Positions 1 through 8,935 are shown, counted from the stretch's first letter. The stretch is 64,000 nucleotides of DNA from Marinibactrum halimedae (GCF_021234875.1 NZ_JAJQVM010000024.1:32681-96680), one strand, 5' to 3'. A program made the numbers and translations. Notes: generated from the sequence alone by a model not told the origin.

Positions 1-342
1 GAGCACAGCATCACAAAAAAATAAATTTTCAAACCAATCAGAAAAGCCTTAATTAAGGGCAAAAAATAACAAGCCGCACCAAACTCAAACAAAAAAATAA
101 TAGCCTAAACCTCACTCTATTTTTATTCTTAGGCCAACAAACCAAAAAAATTTTTAAAGCATTCCAAAATTTAATTCAATTTACTAAAAACACCACACCC
201 AGGCATATTTTCCTCTAGTGCATTAAAAGAAATTTTTAAAGTGACAGATTAAGGCGAAATATTAACGGTTTTCTAACTAACATTTGACGCCAAAAACCTT
301 AGCATACTCCTCTAAAGAAATTAGCCCAAACCGGAGGATATA
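1..342. other. AT-rich intergenic start of window
   Basis: No convincing gene is seen. The stretch is rich in A and T with many stops in all frames. It ends in the ribosome site CCGGAGGA directly upstream of the ATG at 343, so the promoter of that gene probably lies in the last 100 bases, but I cannot place -35 and -10 boxes with confidence. Confidence 0.5.
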
Positions 343-900
343 ATGCGTTCTTTACTCATCCCTTTTGTATTACCCTTTACCGCAGTACTATCGACTTTTG
401 CCTCAGCCGACTCATTCACTCTATCCAGTAAAGATATTTCTAATGGAAAATTCATGAGTAACACTCAAGAATTTCAAGGATTTGGCTGTTCAGGAGGCAA
501 TCAATCTCCACAACTGTCTTGGCAAGGTGCCCCCAAAGGTACAGAAGCTTTCGCCATTTTTGCCTATGACCCTGACGCACCAACAGGCAGTGGCTGGTGG
601 CACTGGCAATTGGTTAATATTCCCAAAGATGTTTCTACTCTTGCAGCAGGCGCAGGAAATCCAACTAAAAATGCTACTCCTGAAGGCAGTATCAGTATTA
701 GTAATGATTACGGTTCAAGTGGATTTGGCGGAGCTTGCCCTCCAAAAGGTCACGGTACCCACCGTTATCAGTTTACGGTACACGCCCTCTCACAAAAATT
801 AGAACTTCCTGAAGGCGCTTCAGCCGCATTAACCGGTTACATGGTAAACGCGCACTCTTTAGGCTCAAGTACCATTGAAGCACTGTATAAAAGAGATTAA
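343..900 (+). CDS. Exported YbhB/YbcL-family (PEBP-like) protein
   Basis: A 185-residue protein of the phosphatidylethanolamine-binding / Raf kinase inhibitor-like family. An N-terminal signal peptide (about residues 1-22, ending near ASA) predicts export to the periplasm. The family core is visible: SPQLSW near residue 53, then the anion-pocket signature YDPDAPTGSGWWHW near residues 75-88, and GxxGHGTHRYQF near 135-145. Bacterial members are abundant but their ligand and role are mostly unknown. The ATG follows a strong CCGGAGGA site 8 bases upstream. The gene stands alone, about 250 bases ahead of the large fusion gene on the same strand, with a hairpin between them, so common transcription is uncertain. 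Family assignment is firm; function is not. Confidence 0.9.
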   Translation: MRSLLIPFVLPFTAVLSTFASADSFTLSSKDISNGKFMSNTQEFQGFGCSGGNQSPQLSWQGAPKGTEAFAIFAYDPDAPTGSGWWHWQLVNIPKDVSTLAAGAGNPTKNATPEGSISISNDYGSSGFGGACPPKGHGTHRYQFTVHALSQKLELPEGASAALTGYMVNAHSLGSSTIEALYKRD

Positions 901-1054
901 TTACACAGCATTATTACTCTCATTAATAATAACTTGTTCTACATAGTTTTTAAACACGACTTATTAAGCGATATTTACTAAAGCGTTCTATTAAAAGCAC
1001 CTATCAGAAATACCTTTTAAGTCAGGTTTATTACCAGCCCTTACTAAAAAAGCA

Positions 1055-1078
1055 GGATCTCTCCCAAAAGAGAGATCC
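1055..1078. terminator. 9-bp perfect hairpin between ybhB-like gene and fusion gene
   Basis: GGATCTCTC at 1055-1063 pairs with GAGAGATCC at 1070-1078, loop CCAAAA. On the + strand no T-run follows, but on the - strand TGCTTTTTTAG follows. It may be a weak terminator for the upstream gene or a structure in the leader of the gene at 1154. Confidence 0.45.
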
Positions 1079-1153
1079 GTGAATACTGCTAAAAGGTTAC
1101 ACCCATTGAACTAACTTCCTATTAATCGATATCTGTTAAGAAGGAAAGCGGAT

Positions 1154-4100
1154 ATGAATAAACCTCATGAAAGGAAATCTGCTGCAAAAGTGAAGCTTTT
1201 AGCGCTTCACGGCAGCGGCAGTAATAGCCATGTAACACAGTTACAACTGGAAAATTTAACCATCAATGAAACGGAATTTGACATCACCTACCTTAATGGA
1301 CCTATTTCGACAGACCAACCCGGCCCTGGCATCAAAGAGCTAGACGGTATCTTTACCGGACCTTGGTTTTCCTGGTTTCCAACTAATATAGACTACAGTG
1401 CAATTGATGCAGACACATTATTAACGATAATTTCGGATGCGCTTGATGAAATTCTTAATATTGTAGAAACAGAAGGCCCTTTTGATGGAATTTTTGGTTT
1501 CAGTCAAGGCGGCATCATTGCCAGTCTTCTGATTAATTTACATCACGACAATGCATTACAAGCTGCTTTAGAAAAGCATCGTCAACGCCCTCTAACGAGT
1601 TCGTTAAAAAATCAGCCTCTTTTCAACACTGCCATTATTGCATGTGCAGCAGCTCCGCTGTCTTTTTCACAATTAAGATCACAGGCCAACCTAGGCTCAG
1701 CACCAACAATGACTAATGAGATACGGATCATTCATTTAATTGGTCGGCAAGATAGCTTTAAACCTTGGTCTGAGTCTTTAGCCCTGTCTCTTAATGCCGC
1801 TTCAAACACTATATTTTATTTATCTGAAGGGCATGAAATCCCAAGAAGTCAACGGCAAAACTCTGAATTAAACACAACCATACGACAATACCTTCTCCCT
1901 CAAAATAATGTATTTCAATTCGTGTCTCAAACAGCAACACAAGAAACACGGAATACAACTCCAGCGAAAACAGAAACACGGAACGCAGAAATACAAAATA
2001 TGGCAACACTTGAAAGTCCTTCTATCAAGTGGAAAAAAACCAGTCCGTTAAGTTCACGAACTGTCGCCTCTGATGTACAAATGGTAGAAGTGGCTATGCA
2101 CACTGAAAATCACGCTACTACCATTCTAGACGCATTAGCACACCAACCCCAGGAGGCTCCGTTATTTCGCATCGCAAGAGAAAAAAATGAAAATTTATTC
2201 ACTTCTTATGGAGATATGCTGAACTTTTGCCAACCTCTAGGCGAAGGCGATTTAAGGCGCCTTGGCGTGAAAACAGGGGAAGTCGTTGCCTATGTAGCCC
2301 CTCCCGGAGGAAACGCTATTGCCGCAACGGCTTTTCTTTCAATCGCAGCTCAAACCTGTGCCGTTCCTTTTTCCACAAATATGAGTGCTGATGACACACT
2401 TCTCGCACTAGAACAATATGATGTAAAACACATGATATTGTTTGACGGCGTCAATGCACGAGAAGTTCGCACTGCCTTTAGGCAATACGAAGAAGAAGGT
2501 AAAGCTCAGCTTCATCATGCTTCTGCCAGAGGAAATTCACTGCCTGGTTTATTTATTTATCACAATGCCATTGAAGGTTTTCAAACTTTACCAAAGTTAT
2601 CTCATCCGTCTTCAGCTAACGCTTTGTTATTACGCACTTCTGGAACGACCTCTATTCCCAAAGTGGTGCCTCTTCGACAACAAGATTTATTGTTAAATGC
2701 CGCTGTATTAGCCGATGGTATCGGCATAACCCATGAAGATATTACCTACAGTGTCATGCCGCTAGACCATATAGGCGGCATCAGTGCTTCCATACTGTGC
2801 AGTATTACTGTTGGCGCTTCAATTACCTGTGAAAGCTTGTACACCCCACAAGGCATGGTAGAAGCCCTGGAACACTCCAACCCCAAGCCCACATGGTATT
2901 CTGCCGTTCCGACAATTCATAATGCCACAACACGTTTTCTTCAAGAAAACGCCGATACCTATTTGAACGATAACGGCGTATGGGAAAGTCACCATATTCG
3001 AATGATTCGCTCAGGGGCGGCGGCATTAAAAGAGTCCGATCGCATTCGAGTAGAAAATACTTTTGGATGTGAAGTCATCACGACTTACAGCATGTCGGAA
3101 TTAATGCCCATTTGCCAACCACCCCAAGAGGGCAATCATTGGCGGCAAAGCCCAGGCGCTGTCGGCGTTCCCGTTAGCGCGTCTCTTGCCATTGTTGACC
3201 CTCAAACATTACAACCACTGCCTTACGGTATTGAAGGCGAGATTGCGATCTCTGGCTCTACGGTATTTGAAGGGTATTTGAATAATTCGCAAGCCAATAA
3301 TCAATCTCGTTTTATACGGCCTTCACTCTTGAATCACTCTATAGAACAGTGGTTTTTAACGGGAGACCTCGGGGAAATAGACTCGGAAGGAACGCTAACT
3401 CTGAAAGGGCGAATAAAAGAGTTAATAAAAAGAGGCGGAGAGCAGATTGCCCCAGCCGAAGTGGAAAGTTTTATTATTCAACACCCAGCGGTAAAAACTG
3501 CAGTGTGTTTTTCAGTTCCTTCCGATCTCTACGGTGAGGAAGTCGGGTGTGCACTTGTATTAGAAAGCACAACCTCCTCAAAAATCACACAAGCTGAATT
3601 AGTTCAAGATTTGAGGCAGTTACTCAGGGAAAAAAAATTGGCTTCTTTCAAAATACCGTCAGTGTGGCGATTAGTCGACAATAATGATTTACCAAGAACA
3701 GCCAGTAAAAAAATTATTCGTAATGGCCTTGCTGAAAAATTAGGCATAGAGGCCCAATCAACAGAGACTCAACCAACAGAGACTCAACCAACGGGCAAAC
3801 CGGACATCAAAGCGGTTTCTCAAAACAACGAGAAATCATCCACAACACAAGCCACCACCTATTCAGATAAACCCAAAGTTGACTGGGCAGCCTTAGCGGG
3901 ATTTCGATTTATTCTTGCCTGCTATGTGATGTTTATGCACATAGGGTCTAACGAATCCTGGAGTGCTTTCTCAAACTTAAGGCAATTCCCCTGGCATGTT
4001 CATACGTTCTTTGCGGTTGCAGGGTTTTCTCTCGCGATTATCATGCCGTCTTTTATTAATAAAAAGATGTCTTTTGTCTCAGCAAGAGTATTGGGGATGT

Positions 4101-5593
4101 ATCCGCTGTATGCACTGGCGGTCATCTTTGCCCTAGGTAATGTTTTTGTCAGCTGCCAACCTTCAACCTTCTCATCCATTTTTAATTGGAGTCCGTTATT
4201 GGCAGGCAGTGATCAAATGTTTTGCCAAGGAACGCCCTTAGTGCAAGACTCATGGTTAGCCAATGTGTTGTTATCCTTAGGTATTCATTTAACCGGATTG
4301 CAAGCCACACCTTTATGGGGAGCCTCTTGGTTTCTGGGTTTTTACCTCTGGTTCATCTCCATGTATTTCCAATGCTTAATTGTTTTTCCATGGGTGTATA
4401 ACACGTTGTACAAAAACAGAGGTAATTTTAAAAAAATATTTTCACTCACTTTACTCACCTTGGGTGTTAATCTTTTTATTCTTTTATCGTTTTGGTACGG
4501 CTATGCTGTAGACGCAACTAGCTATGGTTTATTCGACCCACTCACAGGTCAGAGAACGATACCAACGCCGTCTCAGGTAGACATTGCCGGTACTGATAAC
4601 GCAGTTATTCTCGGGTTTTATTTATTCGCACCCTTTTGGATGGTGTATTTTATTGCGGGGATATGTGCTGCCTTCTTGTTTGATGCACTCAGACCATCAG
4701 AGCAAAAAAACGCAAAAATTTGGGGATACATTGCCGATACCATCACGGTCACAATGATATTACTGAGTATTGCACAAGTGGCTCAAGGATATTTTCCTTA
4801 CGGCCCTAATGTCACAGAAGTTGCTCTGGACGGATTTTTTATGCGCCCCGAAGAAGCGAATAGCTTTGCTGATCCCTCCACAGTGAATCGCATCTGGGAT
4901 AATATTTATGGACGCTTGTTTGCCCCCATTACACTTCTGTGGATTTTTGCAATCACAACCGGGCAAGGAATAACCGCTAGGCTTCTGCGATTTAATCCTT
5001 TATCACAAACATTAGCCCCAACAGCGTATGCCTGCTTTTTATTCCATCAAATGGTAGGACAGTGGTATTACGCTGCAACACGAGGCGAATGGTGGAATTG
5101 GTGGACTCACCAGAAAACCTTCTACTGGTTTAGCCCTCAACCGGTTCCAGTTGAGTGGTATGAATATTTCTATGTGGTCGGCATTGTTGTTATTTTCGCT
5201 AAAATTGTTCAGCCATTAGAGCCAATGCTCAGAAGAAGTTTTAGCCTGCTTACTGAACATTTAAAGTGGTTTAAATCAGGTAATAGCATTGTGACCGAAG
5301 AACAAGATACCACTGCGATTGTAGTAAACATTATCGAGAAGACAACGGGTATGGAAGTAAAACCCGAATGGAGTCTTGAAGAATGTGGCTTGGCTTCATT
5401 AGGCATTGTGCAATTTGCCAGCACTCTAGAGAGTGAATTCGCAATACCTACCGATAAAATACGCATCTCTGCTGCTGAACTAATAGAAGCAACAAATATT
5501 TATGAAATTGCAACGATTATAGATAAGGCTATTTTAGAATCACAGACTCCATCACCGGTATACAATACCGAACAAGAGCGTCAATTGGCCTAA
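1154..5593 (+). CDS. Four-domain fusion: FSH-type hydrolase, acyl-adenylating enzyme, OafA-type acyltransferase, acyl carrier protein
   Basis: A 1479-residue protein. Residues about 10-245 are an alpha/beta hydrolase of FSH1 type, with LLALHGSGSN at 15-24, nucleophile S117 in GFSQGG, D200 in GRQDSF and H227 in GHEIPR. Residues about 320-870 are an AMP-binding domain: P-loop RTSGTTSIPK from R494, TYSMSE, TGD at 736-738, GRIKELIKRGGEQ, and the catalytic-lysine region near K852. After a Ser/Thr/Gln-rich linker with a repeated ETQPT, residues about 910-1370 form a multi-pass acyltransferase 3 domain with R918 and H929 in the first helix. Residues about 1395-1475 are a carrier domain with the phosphopantetheine serine S1415 in GLASLG. 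Inference: an acid is adenylated, loaded on the carrier, then moved to an acceptor at or across the inner membrane; the hydrolase may be an editing thioesterase. All catalytic residues look intact. The start has AAGAAGGA eight bases upstream. A porin and an AraC regulator follow. Domain calls are firm; substrate and acceptor are unknown. Confidence 0.88.
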   Translation: MNKPHERKSAAKVKLLALHGSGSNSHVTQLQLENLTINETEFDITYLNGPISTDQPGPGIKELDGIFTGPWFSWFPTNIDYSAIDADTLLTIISDALDEILNIVETEGPFDGIFGFSQGGIIASLLINLHHDNALQAALEKHRQRPLTSSLKNQPLFNTAIIACAAAPLSFSQLRSQANLGSAPTMTNEIRIIHLIGRQDSFKPWSESLALSLNAASNTIFYLSEGHEIPRSQRQNSELNTTIRQYLLPQNNVFQFVSQTATQETRNTTPAKTETRNAEIQNMATLESPSIKWKKTSPLSSRTVASDVQMVEVAMHTENHATTILDALAHQPQEAPLFRIAREKNENLFTSYGDMLNFCQPLGEGDLRRLGVKTGEVVAYVAPPGGNAIAATAFLSIAAQTCAVPFSTNMSADDTLLALEQYDVKHMILFDGVNAREVRTAFRQYEEEGKAQLHHASARGNSLPGLFIYHNAIEGFQTLPKLSHPSSANALLLRTSGTTSIPKVVPLRQQDLLLNAAVLADGIGITHEDITYSVMPLDHIGGISASILCSITVGASITCESLYTPQGMVEALEHSNPKPTWYSAVPTIHNATTRFLQENADTYLNDNGVWESHHIRMIRSGAAALKESDRIRVENTFGCEVITTYSMSELMPICQPPQEGNHWRQSPGAVGVPVSASLAIVDPQTLQPLPYGIEGEIAISGSTVFEGYLNNSQANNQSRFIRPSLLNHSIEQWFLTGDLGEIDSEGTLTLKGRIKELIKRGGEQIAPAEVESFIIQHPAVKTAVCFSVPSDLYGEEVGCALVLESTTSSKITQAELVQDLRQLLREKKLASFKIPSVWRLVDNNDLPRTASKKIIRNGLAEKLGIEAQSTETQPTETQPTGKPDIKAVSQNNEKSSTTQATTYSDKPKVDWAALAGFRFILACYVMFMHIGSNESWSAFSNLRQFPWHVHTFFAVAGFSLAIIMPSFINKKMSFVSARVLGMYPLYALAVIFALGNVFVSCQPSTFSSIFNWSPLLAGSDQMFCQGTPLVQDSWLANVLLSLGIHLTGLQATPLWGASWFLGFYLWFISMYFQCLIVFPWVYNTLYKNRGNFKKIFSLTLLTLGVNLFILLSFWYGYAVDATSYGLFDPLTGQRTIPTPSQVDIAGTDNAVILGFYLFAPFWMVYFIAGICAAFLFDALRPSEQKNAKIWGYIADTITVTMILLSIAQVAQGYFPYGPNVTEVALDGFFMRPEEANSFADPSTVNRIWDNIYGRLFAPITLLWIFAITTGQGITARLLRFNPLSQTLAPTAYACFLFHQMVGQWYYAATRGEWWNWWTHQKTFYWFSPQPVPVEWYEYFYVVGIVVIFAKIVQPLEPMLRRSFSLLTEHLKWFKSGNSIVTEEQDTTAIVVNIIEKTTGMEVKPEWSLEECGLASLGIVQFASTLESEFAIPTDKIRISAAELIEATNIYEIATIIDKAILESQTPSPVYNTEQERQLA

Positions 5594-5640
5594 TTCAACT
5601 CGTATGTTTATTTCATTCTTACCATAAGCATTACTGTGTT

Positions 5641-5681
5641 TATCTTGATCATGTTCATTTTTTTGCTTCATGATCAAGATA
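5641..5681. repeat. 13-bp perfect inverted repeat between fusion gene and porin
   Basis: TATCTTGATCATG at 5641-5653 is matched by CATGATCAAGATA at 5669-5681 with a 15-base T-rich spacer. It lies 48 bases after the fusion stop and 61 bases before the porin start. It could be a factor-independent terminator with a poor tail (TTTATC follows) or a regulator site. Each arm contains TTGATCA. Confidence 0.6.
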
Positions 5682-5742
5682 TTTATCATCTTATTTCATA
5701 CAAATATTTCACACTTAACTGAAAGGGACACAGGAAAGAGTC

Positions 5743-6750
5743 ATGATCACAATACATAGATTACGATTATTAGTTACTTCTTCTTTTGTTTTTTTGCCAT
5801 TAACCACTTTCGCCAATCAAGAATGTGATTTTAACTATAATCTTAACTTACATGTTGGTTATTCTAAGGGAGACTTTACTCTTAAAGATGAGGAAAGTAG
5901 CACTTCATTTAACACCACACATAACAATGCCACACGAATTGGAGGCGGATTAACTTATCAATGTGGCGAAACCACTGTAAAATATAACTACTTCACCGCA
6001 CTCAATCATGACGACAACAGAATTGACCGCTTCAAAATTATCAATGCACTCACCATCAGCAATGATCAATACGGTTCAGTATCTATTGGGAAATTAACCA
6101 CACCCTATAAAGCCGCAGGTAAAAATGGGGATCCTTTTTGGGACACCGCTTCAGGTACAACACCTGCAGGAAATAACTTCGGATTTTCAGACATGACCCG
6201 AGGTTTTACCGAAAACTCCTTTATTTATACCTCTCCCAAGATGGGAAACTTCTATTTAAAAGTCGGCTATAGTGGCACCAATTCAGAAGGGGATATTCAT
6301 GAAGGAATTGAATACAAAGCTTCCAATAGTGTATTCGGCTTCCAGTATATTGATATGGGGAAAAACTCATCCATGCCTTTTAGCAGTGGCCGCAACGAAG
6401 CATTTAGGCTTTACAGTCGACATTCGTTTAGAAATTGGTCTTTATCAGGTTCGGTTGAAAACATGAGAAAAGAAGGTGGTATTAAAGAAGATTACCTGAA
6501 TATTTCAGTACAACGTAACATCGAAAAATTTGGAAGAATCGCCGCATCTTATGGTCGTATAGAAGATGTGCAACTACGATTAATCGATGGTTCTTCTCAC
6601 ACAGGCGATGGGCACGGCATAACCGCAGGCGCATTTTACACCTGGACAAAAAACAGCGAAATTTATCTTCTTGGCTCTGATTTATCTTTCAGTGATAAAA
6701 AAGAACAAAAAAGCATCGTTTTAGGTTTTACTTTCAATTTTTCTCTTTAG
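5743..6750 (+). CDS. Outer membrane porin-like beta-barrel
   Basis: 335 residues with a signal peptide ending near TTFA (about residue 24). The mature chain alternates short polar and hydrophobic strands, has the porin-type run GSVSIGKLTTPYKAAG near 112-127, a trimeric-porin-like loop with FGFSDMTRG, and ends in a hydrophobic strand FTFNFSL. This fits Gram-negative general porins of the Neisseria/Pseudomonas type (Porin_4-like). It should form a passive channel in the outer membrane. A ribosome site (AGGAAAGAG) precedes the ATG. It lies 150 bases after the fusion gene on the same strand, with a perfect dyad between them, and is followed by an AraC regulator, so joint control is plausible. Solute selectivity cannot be read from sequence. 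Confidence 0.82.
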   Translation: MITIHRLRLLVTSSFVFLPLTTFANQECDFNYNLNLHVGYSKGDFTLKDEESSTSFNTTHNNATRIGGGLTYQCGETTVKYNYFTALNHDDNRIDRFKIINALTISNDQYGSVSIGKLTTPYKAAGKNGDPFWDTASGTTPAGNNFGFSDMTRGFTENSFIYTSPKMGNFYLKVGYSGTNSEGDIHEGIEYKASNSVFGFQYIDMGKNSSMPFSSGRNEAFRLYSRHSFRNWSLSGSVENMRKEGGIKEDYLNISVQRNIEKFGRIAASYGRIEDVQLRLIDGSSHTGDGHGITAGAFYTWTKNSEIYLLGSDLSFSDKKEQKSIVLGFTFNFSL

Positions 6751-6889
6751 TATTTTTTGCATCTTTTTAATTATCAGACTAAAAACTCTGAACAATGGAA
6801 TGAAAACTCTCTAAAAGTTTTATAAAAAACAAAGTAAGCCTCAGATACTCAGGGATCGCCCCTTTTCAAAATAAAGGAAGGCGCATACA

Positions 6890-6919
6890 ATGATGTTTTG
6901 CCTGACCTTGTTTATCTAA
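6890..6919 (+). other. Possible 9-codon leader ORF ahead of the AraC gene
   Basis: AAGGAAGG at about 6873-6880 sits at good distance from ATG at 6890, which reads a nine-codon peptide (MMFCLTLFI) and stops with TAA at 6917-6919. The ATG of the AraC gene is 15 bases later, so this could be a leader whose translation is coupled to the regulator. It may also be chance. Confidence 0.3.
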
Positions 6920-6933
6920 GGACATCACAAGCA

Positions 6934-7740
6934 ATGGAAGATCTGATAACACTTGCAAAAGATACGGTAAAAGATAGAGAAGAAGTTCCCTTCTCTGTTT
7001 ACTCTTCAACAAAAGAACAAAAGATTTCAAATGTACCAATCCATAAACCTTTATTAATTTTTATATTGGGGGGCACCAAAAAGTTAGGGAGCGACAACCA
7101 TGTTGTATGTCCAACGGGCTCTTTTGTATTTTTATCCAACAATCCCAACATAGATATGAGAAATATCCCTAATGACCAAGAGTATTTTGCCATACTCATT
7201 GAGTTTGATTATACGGATTTTTCCCAACTTAAAGGTAATCGAAAAAAAACCAAACGGTATTTTCAAGGGGATGTACACCCCATTTTACACACGGCATTAC
7301 GCCAACTGATCGAGTTATCAGCCATTGCCCCAATGGATGCTATGCAGTTTCGGAAGAAAGAATTGCTGCATTTGATGTACCTAGCCGGATATAAAGACGT
7401 CAATGCTATTGCAGAGCCCCCAAGCATCAGCCATCAAGTTCATGACATCATAAGTAACAATATTACTGAAGAGTGGTGTGTTGAACGCCTAGCTTCAAAT
7501 CTGTTCATGAGCGAGTCAACATTACGACGAAAATTAAAATCTGAAGGCACAGACGTTAAAGCCATTCGAACTCGAGCGAGACTAGGGCACGGGCTGCACT
7601 TAATACAAACCACCATGGAAAGTGTTGGCACAATTTCAGCCTCTTGCGGATATCAATCACAGTCTCGATTTACTGATCAATTTAAGTTGCTATTTGGCAT
7701 GACACCCTCTGAATTAAGAAAAACTCGTATGAATGATTGA
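6934..7740 (+). CDS. AraC-family transcriptional regulator
   Basis: 268 residues from the ATG at 6934. The C-terminal 100 residues carry two helix-turn-helix motifs of AraC/XylS type: ERLASNLFMSESTLRRKLK and then GTISASCGYQSQSRFTDQFK followed by the family ending FGMTPSELRK. The N-terminal 160 residues are a cupin-like effector domain of no named type. A TTG at 6898 in the same frame would add 12 residues but has no ribosome site, whereas AAGGA at 6918-6922 is 11 bases before the ATG at 6934, so I prefer the latter. It follows the fusion and porin genes on the same strand and is a natural candidate for their regulator; the inducer is unknown. Confidence 0.88.
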   Translation: MEDLITLAKDTVKDREEVPFSVYSSTKEQKISNVPIHKPLLIFILGGTKKLGSDNHVVCPTGSFVFLSNNPNIDMRNIPNDQEYFAILIEFDYTDFSQLKGNRKKTKRYFQGDVHPILHTALRQLIELSAIAPMDAMQFRKKELLHLMYLAGYKDVNAIAEPPSISHQVHDIISNNITEEWCVERLASNLFMSESTLRRKLKSEGTDVKAIRTRARLGHGLHLIQTTMESVGTISASCGYQSQSRFTDQFKLLFGMTPSELRKTRMND

Positions 7741-7842
7741 GGAGAAAAGTTGACTGTTTTCAAGATTTCATAGAATAAACCCCTCTACTATGATGTGAGG
7801 GTAAGATGTGAAACACACATCAACATTCAAAGGAAATCAATA

Positions 7843-8502
7843 ATGAAAAATATTGCTGTTATATTGTCTGGGTGCGGCTACTTAGATGGTGCAGAAATTA
7901 GAGAATCAGTATTAACACTCCTAGCATTGGATACCGAAAAGGTAAATTACAGTATCTATGCGCTCAATAAAGATCAGCACCATACTGTTAACCATTTAGA
8001 GGGTAAAGAAATTAGTGGTGTATCACGAAACATTCTTGAAGAGTCTGCCCGAATCGCTCGTGGTGCCATTGCAGACATCATCCAGCTAAATGAAAAAGAT
8101 TTTGATGCCTTAATTATACCTGGAGGTTTTGGTGTCGCAAAAAACATGTGCTCCTTTGCTTTTGATGGAAGTGGCGCCTCTGTAGATGAATTGGTCGCCA
8201 CTAAAGTGAAAGACTTTAAAAATGCTGAAAAACCCATCGGAGCAGTATGCATTGCTCCAGCTTTAATTGCGTTATCTATTGGAGATTCACACCCCACCCT
8301 GACTATTGGCAGTGACGAACAAACAGCAACAGAGCTGGAGAAGCTCGGAGCCAAACACCATACTTGTGACACGAGTGATTGTGTAGTGGATGAAAGTAAT
8401 AAAATCGTCACAACACCAGCCTACATGGATAACGATGCAAATTTAGCGGATGTCTATTCGGGAATATCAAAACTGGTTAAAAATGTGATCGCGCTTTCTT
8501 AA
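7843..8502 (+). CDS. elbB: ElbB, DJ-1/PfpI-family glyoxalase-like protein
   Basis: 219 residues, the usual length of ElbB (isoprenoid biosynthesis glyoxalase, once called the sigma cross-reacting protein). The N-terminus IAVILSGCGYLDGAEI and the central IIPGGFGVAKN are diagnostic. The nucleophilic cysteine is C136 in GAVCIAPAL, where the DJ-1 family has its elbow. E. coli ElbB has weak glyoxalase (EC 4.2.1.130) activity in vitro; its physiological role is unclear. The ATG at 7843 has AAAGGA ten bases upstream; a GTG at 7795 in frame lacks a site and gives a non-homologous extension. It follows the AraC gene on the same strand by about 100 bases; I see no reason to tie it to the fusion locus. 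Confidence 0.93.
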   Translation: MKNIAVILSGCGYLDGAEIRESVLTLLALDTEKVNYSIYALNKDQHHTVNHLEGKEISGVSRNILEESARIARGAIADIIQLNEKDFDALIIPGGFGVAKNMCSFAFDGSGASVDELVATKVKDFKNAEKPIGAVCIAPALIALSIGDSHPTLTIGSDEQTATELEKLGAKHHTCDTSDCVVDESNKIVTTPAYMDNDANLADVYSGISKLVKNVIALS

Positions 8503-8935
8503 ACACGAATCTTATTATGATGATTCAAACATAATACGCTATTACCCTCTCATTCAGCAGAATTAACAAAGATCATCGGCTCCATGGTTTCATTGCAGGT
8601 GATTCTGCTGAATGTTCAATAGCACTTTATCCGTCCATTAAATCCAGATTCAGAATGAATTCAGTGTAAATGGAATAATCCATAATAATTCATATATCAA
8701 ACCCTACTATCAAGACACTAATATCAAAACCGACAACTCACAGTAACAAAACCCCCTTCCTGCTTCACCCCACCTGTCTCAATCACTCCTATAATATTTT
8801 TCAATCGACTTTTAGTTCTACAAAAAGAATATTTGCACTTATAGTTTGACAAGCCTTTTGTTTTACACAGTTATTTTGTAAAGCCCAAGCCCCCTAGGCT
8901 ATTTAGGGTTATTGTTATCGTTACAGGAAATACTC
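8503..8935. other. Intergenic region ahead of katG with a long inverted repeat
   Basis: No gene is seen. A 13-bp perfect inverted repeat occupies 8551-8614. Nearer katG a TTGACA at 8846-8851 could be a -35 box, but the best -10-like hexamers (TTATTT near 8871) are at a poor spacing of 19. The ribosome site ACAGGAA precedes the katG ATG at 8936. Confidence 0.5.
8551..8614. repeat. 13-bp perfect inverted repeat with 38-base spacer
   Basis: CATTCAGCAGAAT at 8551-8563 is exactly complementary to ATTCTGCTGAATG at 8602-8614. It lies 50 bases after the elbB stop. There is no T-run after either arm, so a simple terminator is unlikely. It may form a branched RNA structure or be a small mobile-repeat footprint. 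Confidence 0.6.

Noticed and set aside
482..802. 106-codon frame within the PEBP-like gene, + strand
   Set aside because: It is a different reading frame of the YbhB/YbcL gene, which has the family motifs and signal peptide; this frame has none and no ribosome site.
7974..8411. 145-codon frame on the - strand opposite elbB
   Set aside because: It runs antisense to a well-supported gene, lacks a ribosome site and has unlikely composition.
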